From positions 309,987 to 373,986 of the forward strand of contig NZ_WBMS02000004.1 of assembly GCF_008923205.2 (NCBI RefSeq): DNA of 64,000 nucleotides, given 5' to 3'. The notes under the pieces are model-generated. The model ran no database searches. It was not told the DNA's origin and worked only from the letters and a program-made list of their open reading frames with translations. The first letter of the stretch is position 1, and each line of letters opens with the position of its first letter. Below, piece after piece: positions 9,221-16,681 of the stretch. Source of the stretch: Actinomadura physcomitrii. GTDB lineage: Bacteria > Actinomycetota > Actinomycetes > Streptosporangiales > Streptosporangiaceae. The position numbers were made by a program, and so were the translations under genes.

Positions 9221-9259
9221 GATTTCCTACACGGGGGTGAGAGGGCGGCGGGGGGCCGC

Positions 9260-9316
9260 CCGGGAAGACTCCCGGCCGGTGCTTCGACGGGAGTCGAATA
9301 CCGGGTCTCTTCCCGG
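9260..9316 (-). terminator. Nested stem-loop between the EF-hand gene and the aminotransferase pair
   Basis: The outer arms are CCGGGAAGA (9260-9268) and TCTTCCCGG (9308-9316). The inner arms are GACTCCCG (9267-9274) and CGGGAGTC (9288-9295). It sits downstream of the EF-hand stop and upstream of the DegT start and may be a terminator, an attenuator or part of a small RNA. Confidence 0.5.
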
Positions 9317-9339
9317 ACGGCGTTCTTTCTGGCTTCCGC

Positions 9340-9867
9340 TCAGCGACCGAGCAGCGGAATGTCGTTGCGGCCGAGGTGGTAGTCGCGGACCGCGTCGACC
9401 AGCTCGTCCACCGAGAGCCTTCCGCTGCCGTCGGTGTCGAGGTCGCGGAAGGCGCGGTCGGCGACCTCGCCGTCCAGGCCGATCGCGGCGAACCAGCCGT
9501 GCATCTCCGCGGGCGACACCTCGCCGTCGCCGTCGCGGTCCAGTATGGCGACTATGGCCTCGATGGTCGGGCGGACGACGGCGGAGAAGCCCGCGTCGCC
9601 CTTGCTGATGATCTCCTGCTCCGCGGCGCTCAGGAACTGCGCGCGGCTCATCCGGGCCGCGCCGGCCGCCTCCGCCAGCTTGTCGAACATGCCGAGGTAG
9701 GTCTGCTTGAGCTTGTCGGCCTGGGGGGTGCCCTGCGCGCCGAGCCGGGCGATGATGTCGTCGGCCTCGCGCTCGAAGTCCGAACGCTCGATGACGCCGT
9801 TGCCGTTGCGGTCCCACAGCCGGAACCGCTCTTCCAGGCGATTCGACTGGGTGGTGGCCATGACCAT
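9340..9867 (-). CDS. EF-hand calcium-binding protein, calerythrin-like (175 aa)
   Basis: Soluble four-EF-hand-type protein. Three canonical 12-residue loops are visible: DRNGNGVIERSD near residue 20, DRDGDGEVSPAE near residue 110 and DTDGSGRLSVDE near residue 144. Each has Asp at loop positions 1 and 3, Gly at 6 and an acidic last residue. A degenerate second hand is likely around residues 65-80. Size and arrangement resemble calerythrin of Saccharopolyspora and sarcoplasmic-type calcium-binding proteins. The ATG at 9867 lies 7 bases after GGAGGAG; the ATG at 9861 is the alternative. It is an odd member of a biosynthetic gene run and could be an independent unit. Confidence 0.85.
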   Translation of the reverse strand: MVMATTQSNRLEERFRLWDRNGNGVIERSDFEREADDIIARLGAQGTPQADKLKQTYLGMFDKLAEAAGAARMSRAQFLSAAEQEIISKGDAGFSAVVRPTIEAIVAILDRDGDGEVSPAEMHGWFAAIGLDGEVADRAFRDLDTDGSGRLSVDELVDAVRDYHLGRNDIPLLGR

Positions 9868-10177
9868 TGTCGTTCTCCTCCTGCACCATTCGGTGATCGG
9901 GATGGACGAGCGAATCTCCATGCGGATCCGCACCGGTGGTCCGGAATCCGCTTCGCGCCGTCAACTCTGCCCTATTCCATTGCCGCGGAACCAGGTACCG
10001 CGAGTAAGGACTTGATATCCCTGCGACGAATGTCGCGTCACGGCAATGAGCCGGTTCCCGGGCATGCCGAATTACCGGCTCCTCGAATTCCAGGCGCCGT
10101 TCTCTTTTCGGTGGATTTCTCGTGCGGACGGTCTCTCGACCGAGCGGTTCCAGCCGAGCGGTTCCAGCCGAGCGGTT
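9868..10177. other. Non-coding spacer upstream of the EF-hand gene
   Basis: About 310 bases with lower GC than the flanks and no convincing gene on either strand. It probably holds the promoter of the EF-hand gene. The only structured element is the 14-bp tandem repeat at its right end. Confidence 0.6.
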
Positions 10178-10196
10178 CTAGCCGAGCGGTTCCCGG
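10141..10196. repeat. 14-bp tandem repeat x4 spanning a stop codon
   Basis: Four copies of CGAGCGGTTCCAGC; the third has T for C (position 10179), and the fourth ends CCGG. On the minus strand the T variant creates the TAG stop of the 143-residue protein gene, whereas the other copies would read TGG at that place. Confidence 0.92.
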
Positions 10197-10609
10197 CCGG
10201 GCGGGGCGCCCTGGCGGAACGCCAGCCGTACCCCCGGCATCAGGCCGAGCTCGGTTCCGCTGCGCGCCGGCTCGGCGCGGACCAGGACGTTGTAGTGGTT
10301 GGGCAGATGGCAGCCGTCGAAGCCGAGCAGGACGCCGATGCGCTGCCCGGCGATCCACAGCTCGTCGCCGCGGTCGAGCACGCCCGCCGCGTCGATCTCG
10401 GCGAACCCGAGGAACGCGACGCGGTCGATGCGCGCGCCGGCGGCGGTCTCGCCGTGGTCGGTGGCCACCAGCTCGTGCACCTCCCCGGCGCGGACGCAGC
10501 GGCTGGCGAACGGCTCCAGCCGCATGCCCCGGTCCGTCCGGCGATGCGCCAGGACCTTCACGAGCGTCGCGGCGACCGCGCTCTTCGGCCCGTCCTCGAG
10601 CGGGTTCAT
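10178..10609 (-). CDS. Small uncharacterised protein in the biosynthetic run (143 aa)
   Basis: Not recognised. The protein is soluble, with no signal peptide or membrane segment. Notable features are an acidic/His-rich central part (GEVHELVATDHGE), a beta-rich stretch RVAFLGFAEIDAAGVL, GQRIGVLLGFDGCHLPNHYNVLV with a conserved-looking HYN, and a C-terminus altered by a tandem repeat that also supplies the stop codon. The ATG at 10609 overlaps the stop of the Gfo/Idh/MocA gene by 4 bases, so it is translationally coupled and probably takes part in the pathway, perhaps as a small enzyme or ligand-binding protein. Confidence 0.7.
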   Translation of the reverse strand: MNPLEDGPKSAVAATLVKVLAHRRTDRGMRLEPFASRCVRAGEVHELVATDHGETAAGARIDRVAFLGFAEIDAAGVLDRGDELWIAGQRIGVLLGFDGCHLPNHYNVLVRAEPARSGTELGLMPGVRLAFRQGAPPGREPLG

Positions 10610-11610
10610 CCCCCGCCCCCCGTCCGCGCGCCGTCCCCGATCACGGCTCTGGCCCGCGGCGCCGCGGAGCCGCCGCGCCCGGCGGGCCAGGGTGCCGCGA
10701 GGTGGTAGGCGGCCCGGACGAACCGCAGGGCCGCCAGGCCGCCGTCCACCGAGGACGCCCTGGACGCCCGAGGCGCCCGGATGCGGCGTTCGAAGTCCCG
10801 CAGCACGCCCACGTACTCGTGCCACAGGGACCCCTTGAAGCCGGAGTGGCCGTCGAGCATGTCGGCGTGGAGGGTCCGCCCGTCGGCGAGGCGTACCTCG
10901 ACGTCCTTGCGCTCGCCGGGGTAGGACCAGTCGAGCAGGATCCGCGCCGCGGCCGTCCGGCCGCGCAGCAGGACGTCGGCGCGGCGGTCGACGCCGCCGC
11001 CGTCCCGCTCGACCCGGGCGGACACCACCTCCGGCGGCGCCTCCGCCGGCCCGAGCAGCAGGCGCAGCAGGTCGAACGCGTTGGGGCCGTTGTCGGCGAC
11101 GCATCCGCCGCCGCAGCGCGCCGGGTCCAGGTACCAGCCGTCGTCGCCGGCGTGCTCCTCGATGCGCTCCAGGTAGCGGACGGTCACCTCGGTGGTCGGG
11201 GAGCCCGCGCAGTGGTCGCGCAGCCGCGCGATCGCCGCGTTGTAGCGGCGGTGGAACGCGGTGAACAGCGGGACCCCGCGCCGGTCGGCGAGACGCCGCA
11301 GCGCGTCGCCCTGCGCGACGTTGAGGGCGAGGGGCTTCTCCACGCAGACGGCGACGCCGCGTTCCAGCGCGTCCGCGCACACCCGCAGGTGCACGTCGTT
11401 CGGCACGGCGACCACGACGGCGTCCGGACGTTCCGCGTCCAGCAGCCGGGCGTGGTCGGTGTAGCCGGGCACACCGCAGGCGCCCGCTCTGGACGGGTCG
11501 CTGTCGCATACGGCGACCAGCCGCATGGAGGGCGAGTCGCGCAGCGCCGCGAGGTAGAAGCGGGAGATGACGCCGAGGCCGATGACGGCGACCCGTAGCG
11601 GCGCCGTCAT
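10606..11610 (-). CDS. Gfo/Idh/MocA family NAD(P)-dependent oxidoreductase (334 aa)
   Basis: N-terminal Rossmann fold with VAVIGLGVISRFYLAAL, then the family signature VCVEKPLALN near residue 95, where the Lys takes part in hydride transfer. A C-terminal alpha/beta domain follows (GGGCVADNGPNAFDLLRLLLG). Such enzymes oxidise or reduce hydroxyl/keto positions of sugars, inositols and related rings. The ATG at 11610 overlaps the upstream dehydrogenase stop (ATGA). It is paired in this operon with a second Gfo member at 14933 and with an isomerase, which resembles inositol/sugar chemistry. The substrate is unknown. Confidence 0.85.
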   Translation of the reverse strand: MTAPLRVAVIGLGVISRFYLAALRDSPSMRLVAVCDSDPSRAGACGVPGYTDHARLLDAERPDAVVVAVPNDVHLRVCADALERGVAVCVEKPLALNVAQGDALRRLADRRGVPLFTAFHRRYNAAIARLRDHCAGSPTTEVTVRYLERIEEHAGDDGWYLDPARCGGGCVADNGPNAFDLLRLLLGPAEAPPEVVSARVERDGGGVDRRADVLLRGRTAAARILLDWSYPGERKDVEVRLADGRTLHADMLDGHSGFKGSLWHEYVGVLRDFERRIRAPRASRASSVDGGLAALRFVRAAYHLAAPWPAGRGGSAAPRARAVIGDGARTGGGG

Positions 11611-12782
11611 GTCCGCTCCAGCGCCACGGGGGCGGCCAGGCCCAGGCGTGCGGCGGTCTCGTGCAGCTCCCGGAAGAGGTCCCCGCTCAGCGGGACGCCG
11701 TTGCGCAGGCGTTCCTGGGCGCGGCGATGCTCGTGCCAGCCGGGATACCGGACGGGTTCGGACGGGTCGGCGGGCGGGCAGCCGAGCAGGGCGCCGAACA
11801 GCGTGCCCGCGTCGCGGCCGGCGCCGGCGCGCAGCGCGTCGGGGGCGATCGCGGCGGTGAAGAAGCCGATGCCGTCGTCGCGCCCGGAGGGGCCGCCGTC
11901 GCCGCCGAACGCGTCCGGGTGGGCGCCCAGCGCGGCGCCCGGCACCACCGCGGCGAGCACCTCCACCGCGAGGCCGAGCCCGAACCCCTTGTACTGGCCC
12001 GCCTCGCCGCCCAGCCACATCAGATGCGCCCGCCCCTCGTCGAACGCGGACGGGTCGGTGACCGCGGTGCCGTCGTCGCCGCGCAGCACCCCGGCGGGGA
12101 CCGGCCGGCCCTCGCGGGCCGCCTGCCGGATCCGTCCCGTCGGAGCGGCGGTCGTGCTCATGTCCAGCACGAACGGCGGATGCGGGCCCGCCGGCGCGGC
12201 GACGCTCAGCGGATTGGTGCCCAGCATCGCCACCGCGCCGCCGGGCGGCCGCGCGATCCGCTGCCCGCCGCAGTTCGCGGCGACCAAGCCGATCATGGCG
12301 TGCTGCACGGCGCGCAGCGCGTGGTGCCCGGCGCAGCCGAAATGCGTCGCGCCGCGCACCGCCACCATCCCGATCCCGAAGGTCGCGGCGCGCTCGACGG
12401 CGAGGTCCATGGCGGCCTCGCACGCCCACAGGCCGAGCGCGCGCCCGGCGTCCAGCAGCACCGACGCGCCGCGGTCGGCGACCGTCCGCGGCTCAGCGCC
12501 GGGGTCGACCCGCCCGTCCTCGAACAGCGGCAGGTAGAGGCGGGTGAGGTTGGTCAGCCCGTGAGACGTCATACCGGTGAGGTCGCCGTAGCACAGCGCG
12601 CGCGCCGCCGCGTCCGCGCGCGCGGACGGCAGCCCATGGCGGCGGAAGACGGCGACGGTGAAGTCGAGCAGGTCGGTGTAGGCGACCCGGACGCGCGGGG
12701 CGGCCGGGCGGGGAGCGGCGCCGGGGGAATCCGGCCAGGGCGGGACGGGAGCGAGGTGCCGGAACGGCGAGGTCGTGGTCAC
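11607..12782 (-). CDS. Ldh/MDH2 family NAD(P)-dependent 2-oxoacid or imine reductase (391 aa)
   Basis: Belongs to the malate/L-lactate dehydrogenase family (YlbC/ComC/DpkA type), distinct from classical Rossmann dehydrogenases. Diagnostic segments are the substrate-binding His in GMTSHGLTNLTRLY, VAVRGATHFGCAGHHALRA, AMLGTNPLSVAAPAG, DMSTTAAPTGRIRQA and the glycine-rich KGFGLGLAVEVLA. Members reduce 2-oxoacids, cyclic imines such as piperideine-2-carboxylate, or ureidoglycolate. The GTG at 12782 overlaps the M20 gene stop by 4 bases. The extended N-terminus (about 30 residues, Pro-rich) is not typical of the family. Confidence 0.82.
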   Translation of the reverse strand: MTTTSPFRHLAPVPPWPDSPGAAPRPAAPRVRVAYTDLLDFTVAVFRRHGLPSARADAAARALCYGDLTGMTSHGLTNLTRLYLPLFEDGRVDPGAEPRTVADRGASVLLDAGRALGLWACEAAMDLAVERAATFGIGMVAVRGATHFGCAGHHALRAVQHAMIGLVAANCGGQRIARPPGGAVAMLGTNPLSVAAPAGPHPPFVLDMSTTAAPTGRIRQAAREGRPVPAGVLRGDDGTAVTDPSAFDEGRAHLMWLGGEAGQYKGFGLGLAVEVLAAVVPGAALGAHPDAFGGDGGPSGRDDGIGFFTAAIAPDALRAGAGRDAGTLFGALLGCPPADPSEPVRYPGWHEHRRAQERLRNGVPLSGDLFRELHETAARLGLAAPVALERT

Positions 12783-14077
12783 GGTGATCCATTCAGGTCG
12801 TCGGTGAAGGCAGTGAGGAGGCGGGCGACAGTGGCGGCGAAGTCCGCGAGCTGGTCGGCGCGGGCGAACTCCCCGTCGGCGTGGGCGTTGTTGGCGGCGA
12901 GGTCCCCGGGGCCGAGCACGACGGTGCAGGCGCCCGGGACCTGCGACATCCAGATCGCGTCGCAGGTGAAGGCGGGTTCGCCGGAGGGCCAGGGCGCGAC
13001 GCCGGCGCGGTCGCGCAGCAGCGCGTGGCCCCAGGCGTCGCGGTCGTCGAGCACGGGCAGCCCGCGCTTGAGCCATTCGAGCCGGGTGACGGCGCGGGCG
13101 TCGGCGGCGGTCCGGCCGAACAGCGGCGTGCCCGCGAACGCGAACGCGAACTCCGTCAGCCCCTCGCTGAGCGCCTCCCGCAGGCGCCGTTCCAGCCGGC
13201 GCGCCGCCTCCGGCGTCCCGTAGGCGAGATTGAGCAGCAGGGAGCCGCCGCCGTAGACCTTGTTGTGCCGGGTGCCGGTGTGCAGGCCCGCCACGCAGAC
13301 GCTCGCGTCCGGCATCGGGGCCCCGAGCGCACCGCCGAGATGCTGGGCCAGGAAGCCCAGCAGCACGCTGGCGTTGTGGCCGCGGCCCGGCCGGTCGTCG
13401 ACGGCGTCGTCGCCGTCCACCACGATCCGCGCGGTCATCGCCGCGGTGCTGCGGGTCAGGAACCGCCCGCCGGTCGGTTCGCAGAAGACGTTCAGCCGCC
13501 CGGTGTAGCCGCGCCGGACGAGGGGCCGGGTGCCGAAGACGCCCATCGCCCCGCCCTCCTCCCCCGCGACGGCCTGCACCAGCACGCCGACGTCGCGGCC
13601 GAGGGCCGGCCGTTCGGCGCGCGCGGCGCGGATGCCGGCGAGCAGCGCCACGGCCGGGCCCTTGGCGTCGATCGCGCCGCGCCCGTGGAAGCGGTCGCCG
13701 TCGAACGAGACCGGCGGCCGGCCCGCAACGGTGTCCAGGTGCACGTTGAACATCACCGTGCGGTCCGCGGGCAGGCCGTCCGGCCCGAGGCGGAGCACGA
13801 GGCTCGGCTGGCAGGCGAGGAAACCGGGACGGGACGCGGCCGCGCGGACCGCCGCCGGGACCGGCGCGCCGTCCAGGTCGGCGGGCTCGGCCGGGGCGTG
13901 CCGGACCGCCCGCAGCCCGATCCGGGCGGCGTGCCGCCGGTAGGCGACCTGGGCCTCGGCGAGCCGCGGCGGCGGCGCGTCCGGCTCCAGCGGCCCGGCG
14001 GTGGGCAGGCGCAGCAGCCGCAGCAGCAGGTCGCGGTCGCCGGGGACGAGCGGCGCCGGCGGATCCGCGGCGGTCAC
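12779..14077 (-). CDS. M20 family metallo-amidohydrolase (432 aa)
   Basis: Peptidase-family M20 fold (ArgE/DapE/carboxypeptidase G2). Zinc ligands and catalytic residues are recognisable: His and Asp of FNVHLDTVAG, Asp of FHGRGAIDAKGPAVALL, and the catalytic Glu pair of AVAGEEGGAMGV. NVFCEPTGG and the C-terminal NNAHADGE follow. Such enzymes hydrolyse N-acyl amino acids or small peptides; in biosynthetic operons they often remove an acyl protecting group or a carrier residue. The GTG at 14077 overlaps the TIM-barrel stop (GTGA). It is apparently complete, with no signal peptide. Confidence 0.85.
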   Translation of the reverse strand: MTAADPPAPLVPGDRDLLLRLLRLPTAGPLEPDAPPPRLAEAQVAYRRHAARIGLRAVRHAPAEPADLDGAPVPAAVRAAASRPGFLACQPSLVLRLGPDGLPADRTVMFNVHLDTVAGRPPVSFDGDRFHGRGAIDAKGPAVALLAGIRAARAERPALGRDVGVLVQAVAGEEGGAMGVFGTRPLVRRGYTGRLNVFCEPTGGRFLTRSTAAMTARIVVDGDDAVDDRPGRGHNASVLLGFLAQHLGGALGAPMPDASVCVAGLHTGTRHNKVYGGGSLLLNLAYGTPEAARRLERRLREALSEGLTEFAFAFAGTPLFGRTAADARAVTRLEWLKRGLPVLDDRDAWGHALLRDRAGVAPWPSGEPAFTCDAIWMSQVPGACTVVLGPGDLAANNAHADGEFARADQLADFAATVARLLTAFTDDLNGSP

Positions 14078-14928
14078 CGCCCGCCTCCGGCGCTCCCGAT
14101 CCCGGCGATCAGCCGTTCGAGGGCCCGCCCGTACGCGACGAACGCCCCCGGATCGCCCGTCCCCGAGCCGAGGTGGGGACGCAGCGCGATGTGCGGCTCG
14201 ATCGACAGCACCCCGGCGTAGCCGCCGCGCAGCAGCACCCGCAGGCACTCGGCGACCTCCGCCTGCCCGGCGCCGGGCGGCACGAACACGGCCTCGCCGT
14301 CCGTCCCGGCGCGCGCGTCCTTGACGTGGACGTGCACCACGTACGGGACGATCTCGCGCAGCATCGGCAGCGGCCGATACCCGTGCGCGACGCCGTTGCC
14401 GATGTCGAACAGCAGCCGCAGCGCCGGGCTGCCGATCCCGGTGACGAGGTCCAGCATCCGGTCGGCGCGCTCGCCCGCCCAGCCGGTGCAGTTCTCGTGC
14501 GCGAGGACCAGCCCGTGGTCCTCGGCGCGGAGAGCCAGCTCGCGCAGCCGCTCGCCGGCGCGGCGGCCCCACTCCGCGTCGTCCAGGCCGCCGGACGGGT
14601 ACGACATGACCCGCACCAGCCGGGTGCCGAGCACGGCGCAACGGCGGGCGAGGACCTCCAGCTCGTCCAGGTCGATCGCGAAGTCGCCGGTGACCGGCCG
14701 CGACCAGTCGCCGATCTTGGACGCGACGGCCGGCACGTCCGTCCCGGCGGCGCGCAGCCGCTCGGCCGCGCCGCGGAACGCCCGCTCGTCCAGCCGCGCG
14801 ACGGGCGTGCCGCCGATCGTGCGCAGCTCCAGCCGGTTCCAGCCGAGCTCCGCGACCGCGCCGATCTGGTCCGCTAGGCCCGGCGCCGCCTCGTCACCGA
14901 CGCCGGCGAGCCGGATCCCGTCCGGCAC
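14074..14928 (-). CDS. Sugar phosphate isomerase/epimerase-like TIM barrel (284 aa)
   Basis: Xylose-isomerase-like TIM barrel (AP endonuclease 2 fold). The four usual metal ligands can be placed: Glu in LAHENCTGWAG, Asp in RLLFDIGNGVA, His in VHVHVKDA and Glu in LSIEPHI. The family includes IolE, IolH, D-tagatose 3-epimerase and hydroxypyruvate isomerase. The start is GTG 14928, four bases after the stop of the upstream Gfo/Idh/MocA gene. Two Gfo oxidoreductases together with this fold strongly recall inositol/keto-sugar catabolic logic adapted for biosynthesis. Confidence 0.83.
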   Translation of the reverse strand: MPDGIRLAGVGDEAAPGLADQIGAVAELGWNRLELRTIGGTPVARLDERAFRGAAERLRAAGTDVPAVASKIGDWSRPVTGDFAIDLDELEVLARRCAVLGTRLVRVMSYPSGGLDDAEWGRRAGERLRELALRAEDHGLVLAHENCTGWAGERADRMLDLVTGIGSPALRLLFDIGNGVAHGYRPLPMLREIVPYVVHVHVKDARAGTDGEAVFVPPGAGQAEVAECLRVLLRGGYAGVLSIEPHIALRPHLGSGTGDPGAFVAYGRALERLIAGIGSAGGGR

Positions 14929-14932
14929 GCGC

Positions 14933-15961
14933 TCAGCGGATCGCCGCGGCACCCCGGGCCTCCCCTCGCGGGCCGCCGGCCGCCGCGCACATCCCCTTGG
15001 CCTCGGTGAGCAGCCGGACCGCGTCGACCTGCACCGGAAGCGTCCGGTGCATCGACGACACCGACAGCGCGTAGCGGACGTACGCGCCGCGCAGGAACGC
15101 CGGGAACGCATCGTCGGTGAACACGGCCCGCGTCGCGTCGCCGCCGGGTCGGACGGTGCGCAGCTGCGCGGTGTGGTCGGCGTCGCTGCACGGGTAGTGG
15201 CCGACGAGGACGGCCCGGTCGAAGTGCAGGGTGATGCTCCGCTCGCGGACCGGAGACGTCAGATCCGAGTCGAGTTCGGTGCGGACGCCCGCGGCGTGCT
15301 CCAGCCGTAACCGGGCCCGGCCGAGGCGCGGCACCCTCGTCCGCCCGAGGACCAGGTCCTCCCAGGACGCGTCGACGACCCGCGCGCCCCCGGCGAGGCT
15401 GAGCACGACCGCCAGCGCGTGCGGCAGCTCGACGTCGAACGCGGTCGGATGGTCGCGGGCGGCGATGCCGCGGGTGAACCGCGGCTTGTTCTGCACCGCG
15501 CGGATCCGCCGCAGCGCGCCGAACTCGCCCGCGGCCACCGCCGTCCGCAGCCGGCGGGTGAGGACGCTGTCGAGCCAGTGCGTGGCGACCGTGACGTCCA
15601 GGCCCCAGCGGCGCCGGATCCGGGCCACCTCCGCCAGCCCGGGCAGGTCCACGGCCAGCGGCTTCTCCACGATGATCTTGCGGTAGCCGAGTGCGGCCAG
15701 CCGGTCCAGCAGCGCGGCGCGGACCCGCGGCGGAGTGCACACGTGCGCCACGGTCCGCGCGGGCGGGCAGCGCCGGGCCGCCTCCTCCAGCGACTCCGCG
15801 CGCACCAGGCCCGGGCCGTCGGCCGGCGGGCGCAGCGGGTCGACGGCGACGATCGGCGCGCGGGCCAGCAGGCCGGGGGCGGCGGCGCGCACCTTGACCA
15901 GCGACGGCAGGTGCAGGCCCTGGCCCGCCCTGCCCATCCCGACGATGAGGGTATGCAACAT
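14933..15961 (-). CDS. Gfo/Idh/MocA family oxidoreductase, first gene of the run (342 aa)
   Basis: Rossmann motif LIVGMGRAGQGLHLPSL at the N-terminus, AHVCTPPRVRAALLDRL, then the signature IIVEKPLAVDLPGL with the catalytic Lys. The C-terminal domain includes DVELPHALAVVLSLAGG and a substrate segment VGHYPCSDADHT. The ATG at 15961 follows a 270-bp non-coding region that separates it from the plus-strand gene at 16234, so the main promoter of the biosynthetic run is probably here. It differs markedly from the second family member at 10606 and so probably has a different substrate. Confidence 0.83.
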   Translation of the reverse strand: MLHTLIVGMGRAGQGLHLPSLVKVRAAAPGLLARAPIVAVDPLRPPADGPGLVRAESLEEAARRCPPARTVAHVCTPPRVRAALLDRLAALGYRKIIVEKPLAVDLPGLAEVARIRRRWGLDVTVATHWLDSVLTRRLRTAVAAGEFGALRRIRAVQNKPRFTRGIAARDHPTAFDVELPHALAVVLSLAGGARVVDASWEDLVLGRTRVPRLGRARLRLEHAAGVRTELDSDLTSPVRERSITLHFDRAVLVGHYPCSDADHTAQLRTVRPGGDATRAVFTDDAFPAFLRGAYVRYALSVSSMHRTLPVQVDAVRLLTEAKGMCAAAGGPRGEARGAAAIR

Positions 15962-16233
15962 TGCAGGTCAAAAGCCTTTCCGAGGCACAGCGCGGGAGTG
16001 GTTCAGGCGGCCGGGAGCGGGCCTTCCTGACAGTCGGTCAAGCTAATTGCCGCAGCGCCACCGGTCAATGACGAACAGTGATCGAGAATGGCCCCACATT
16101 GAGTAACCGCACGTCAGAGGGCGACGCCCCACCGACATTAACCACCAAGGGTGACAAGGAACTTGCTCTGCGTTAGGACTCGGCGCGAACCGGGCATCAT
16201 CGCCGCGTTCCTCACTCGACCCAAAGGAGCCGC
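15962..16233. promoter_or_regulatory. Divergent intergenic region upstream of the biosynthetic run
   Basis: About 270 non-coding bases with noticeably lower GC (for example 16024-16160). Both neighbours read away from it, so it must hold both promoters. I could not assign convincing -35/-10 pairs or a clear operator. Confidence 0.5.
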
Positions 16234-16595
16234 ATGCCCATCCCCTCGCGCATCGCCACTGGAGCCACCGCTCTCACAGCAGCGCTTCTCGCCGCCTCGG
16301 CGGCCCCCGCGGCCCAGGCCGGGGAGCGGGCCGCGCCCCCGAAGGAAAGATCATCGTTTTCGTCACCGAAGGCGCCCAGGTCTCCTGGGCGGGCACCCGG
16401 CTGAAGGAATACCCGCCCTCGTCGAGCTGCCGATCCTTCCCGCCCGGCGCGCACGTCGTCGTGAACGACAGCACCGCCCGCCTGCTGTTCTTCTCCGACC
16501 CGTTCTGCGCCGTCCCCGTACCGCCGCCGTTCAATTTCATCGCCCCCGGATACGGCGCGCACGTGTCCCCCACCGGCAGTTTCCGGACCGGCTGA
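16234..16595 (+). pseudogene. Small secreted protein gene interrupted by a frameshift
   Basis: The ATG at 16234 follows AAAGGAG at a proper distance and opens a clear signal peptide (MPIPSRIATGATALTAALL, ending APAAQA). In this frame translation stops at 16404. The mature protein continues in another frame from about 16341: KIIVFVTEGAQVSWAGTR, SSSCRSFPPGAHVVVND, LLFFSDPFCAV, ending FRTG at 16595. One extra C in the CCCCC run at 16336-16340 would join the two into about 120 residues with two cysteines. Either a real inactivating deletion or a sequencing error in a homopolymer. Function unknown. Confidence 0.75.
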
Positions 16596-16608
16596 CGGCA
16601 CGAACGCG

Positions 16609-16643
16609 GAACCGGCGGCGGACTCGTCGTCCGCCGCCGGTTC
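16609..16643. terminator. Bidirectional hairpin terminator
   Basis: Perfect 15-bp stem GAACCGGCGGCGGAC / GTCCGCCGCCGGTTC with a 5-base loop. It lies between the convergent secreted-protein remnant and the membrane-protein gene. Confidence 0.8.
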
Positions 16644-16681
16644 TCCGGGCAGGCCCCGCGCCGGACGCGGGAAACGCGAGT

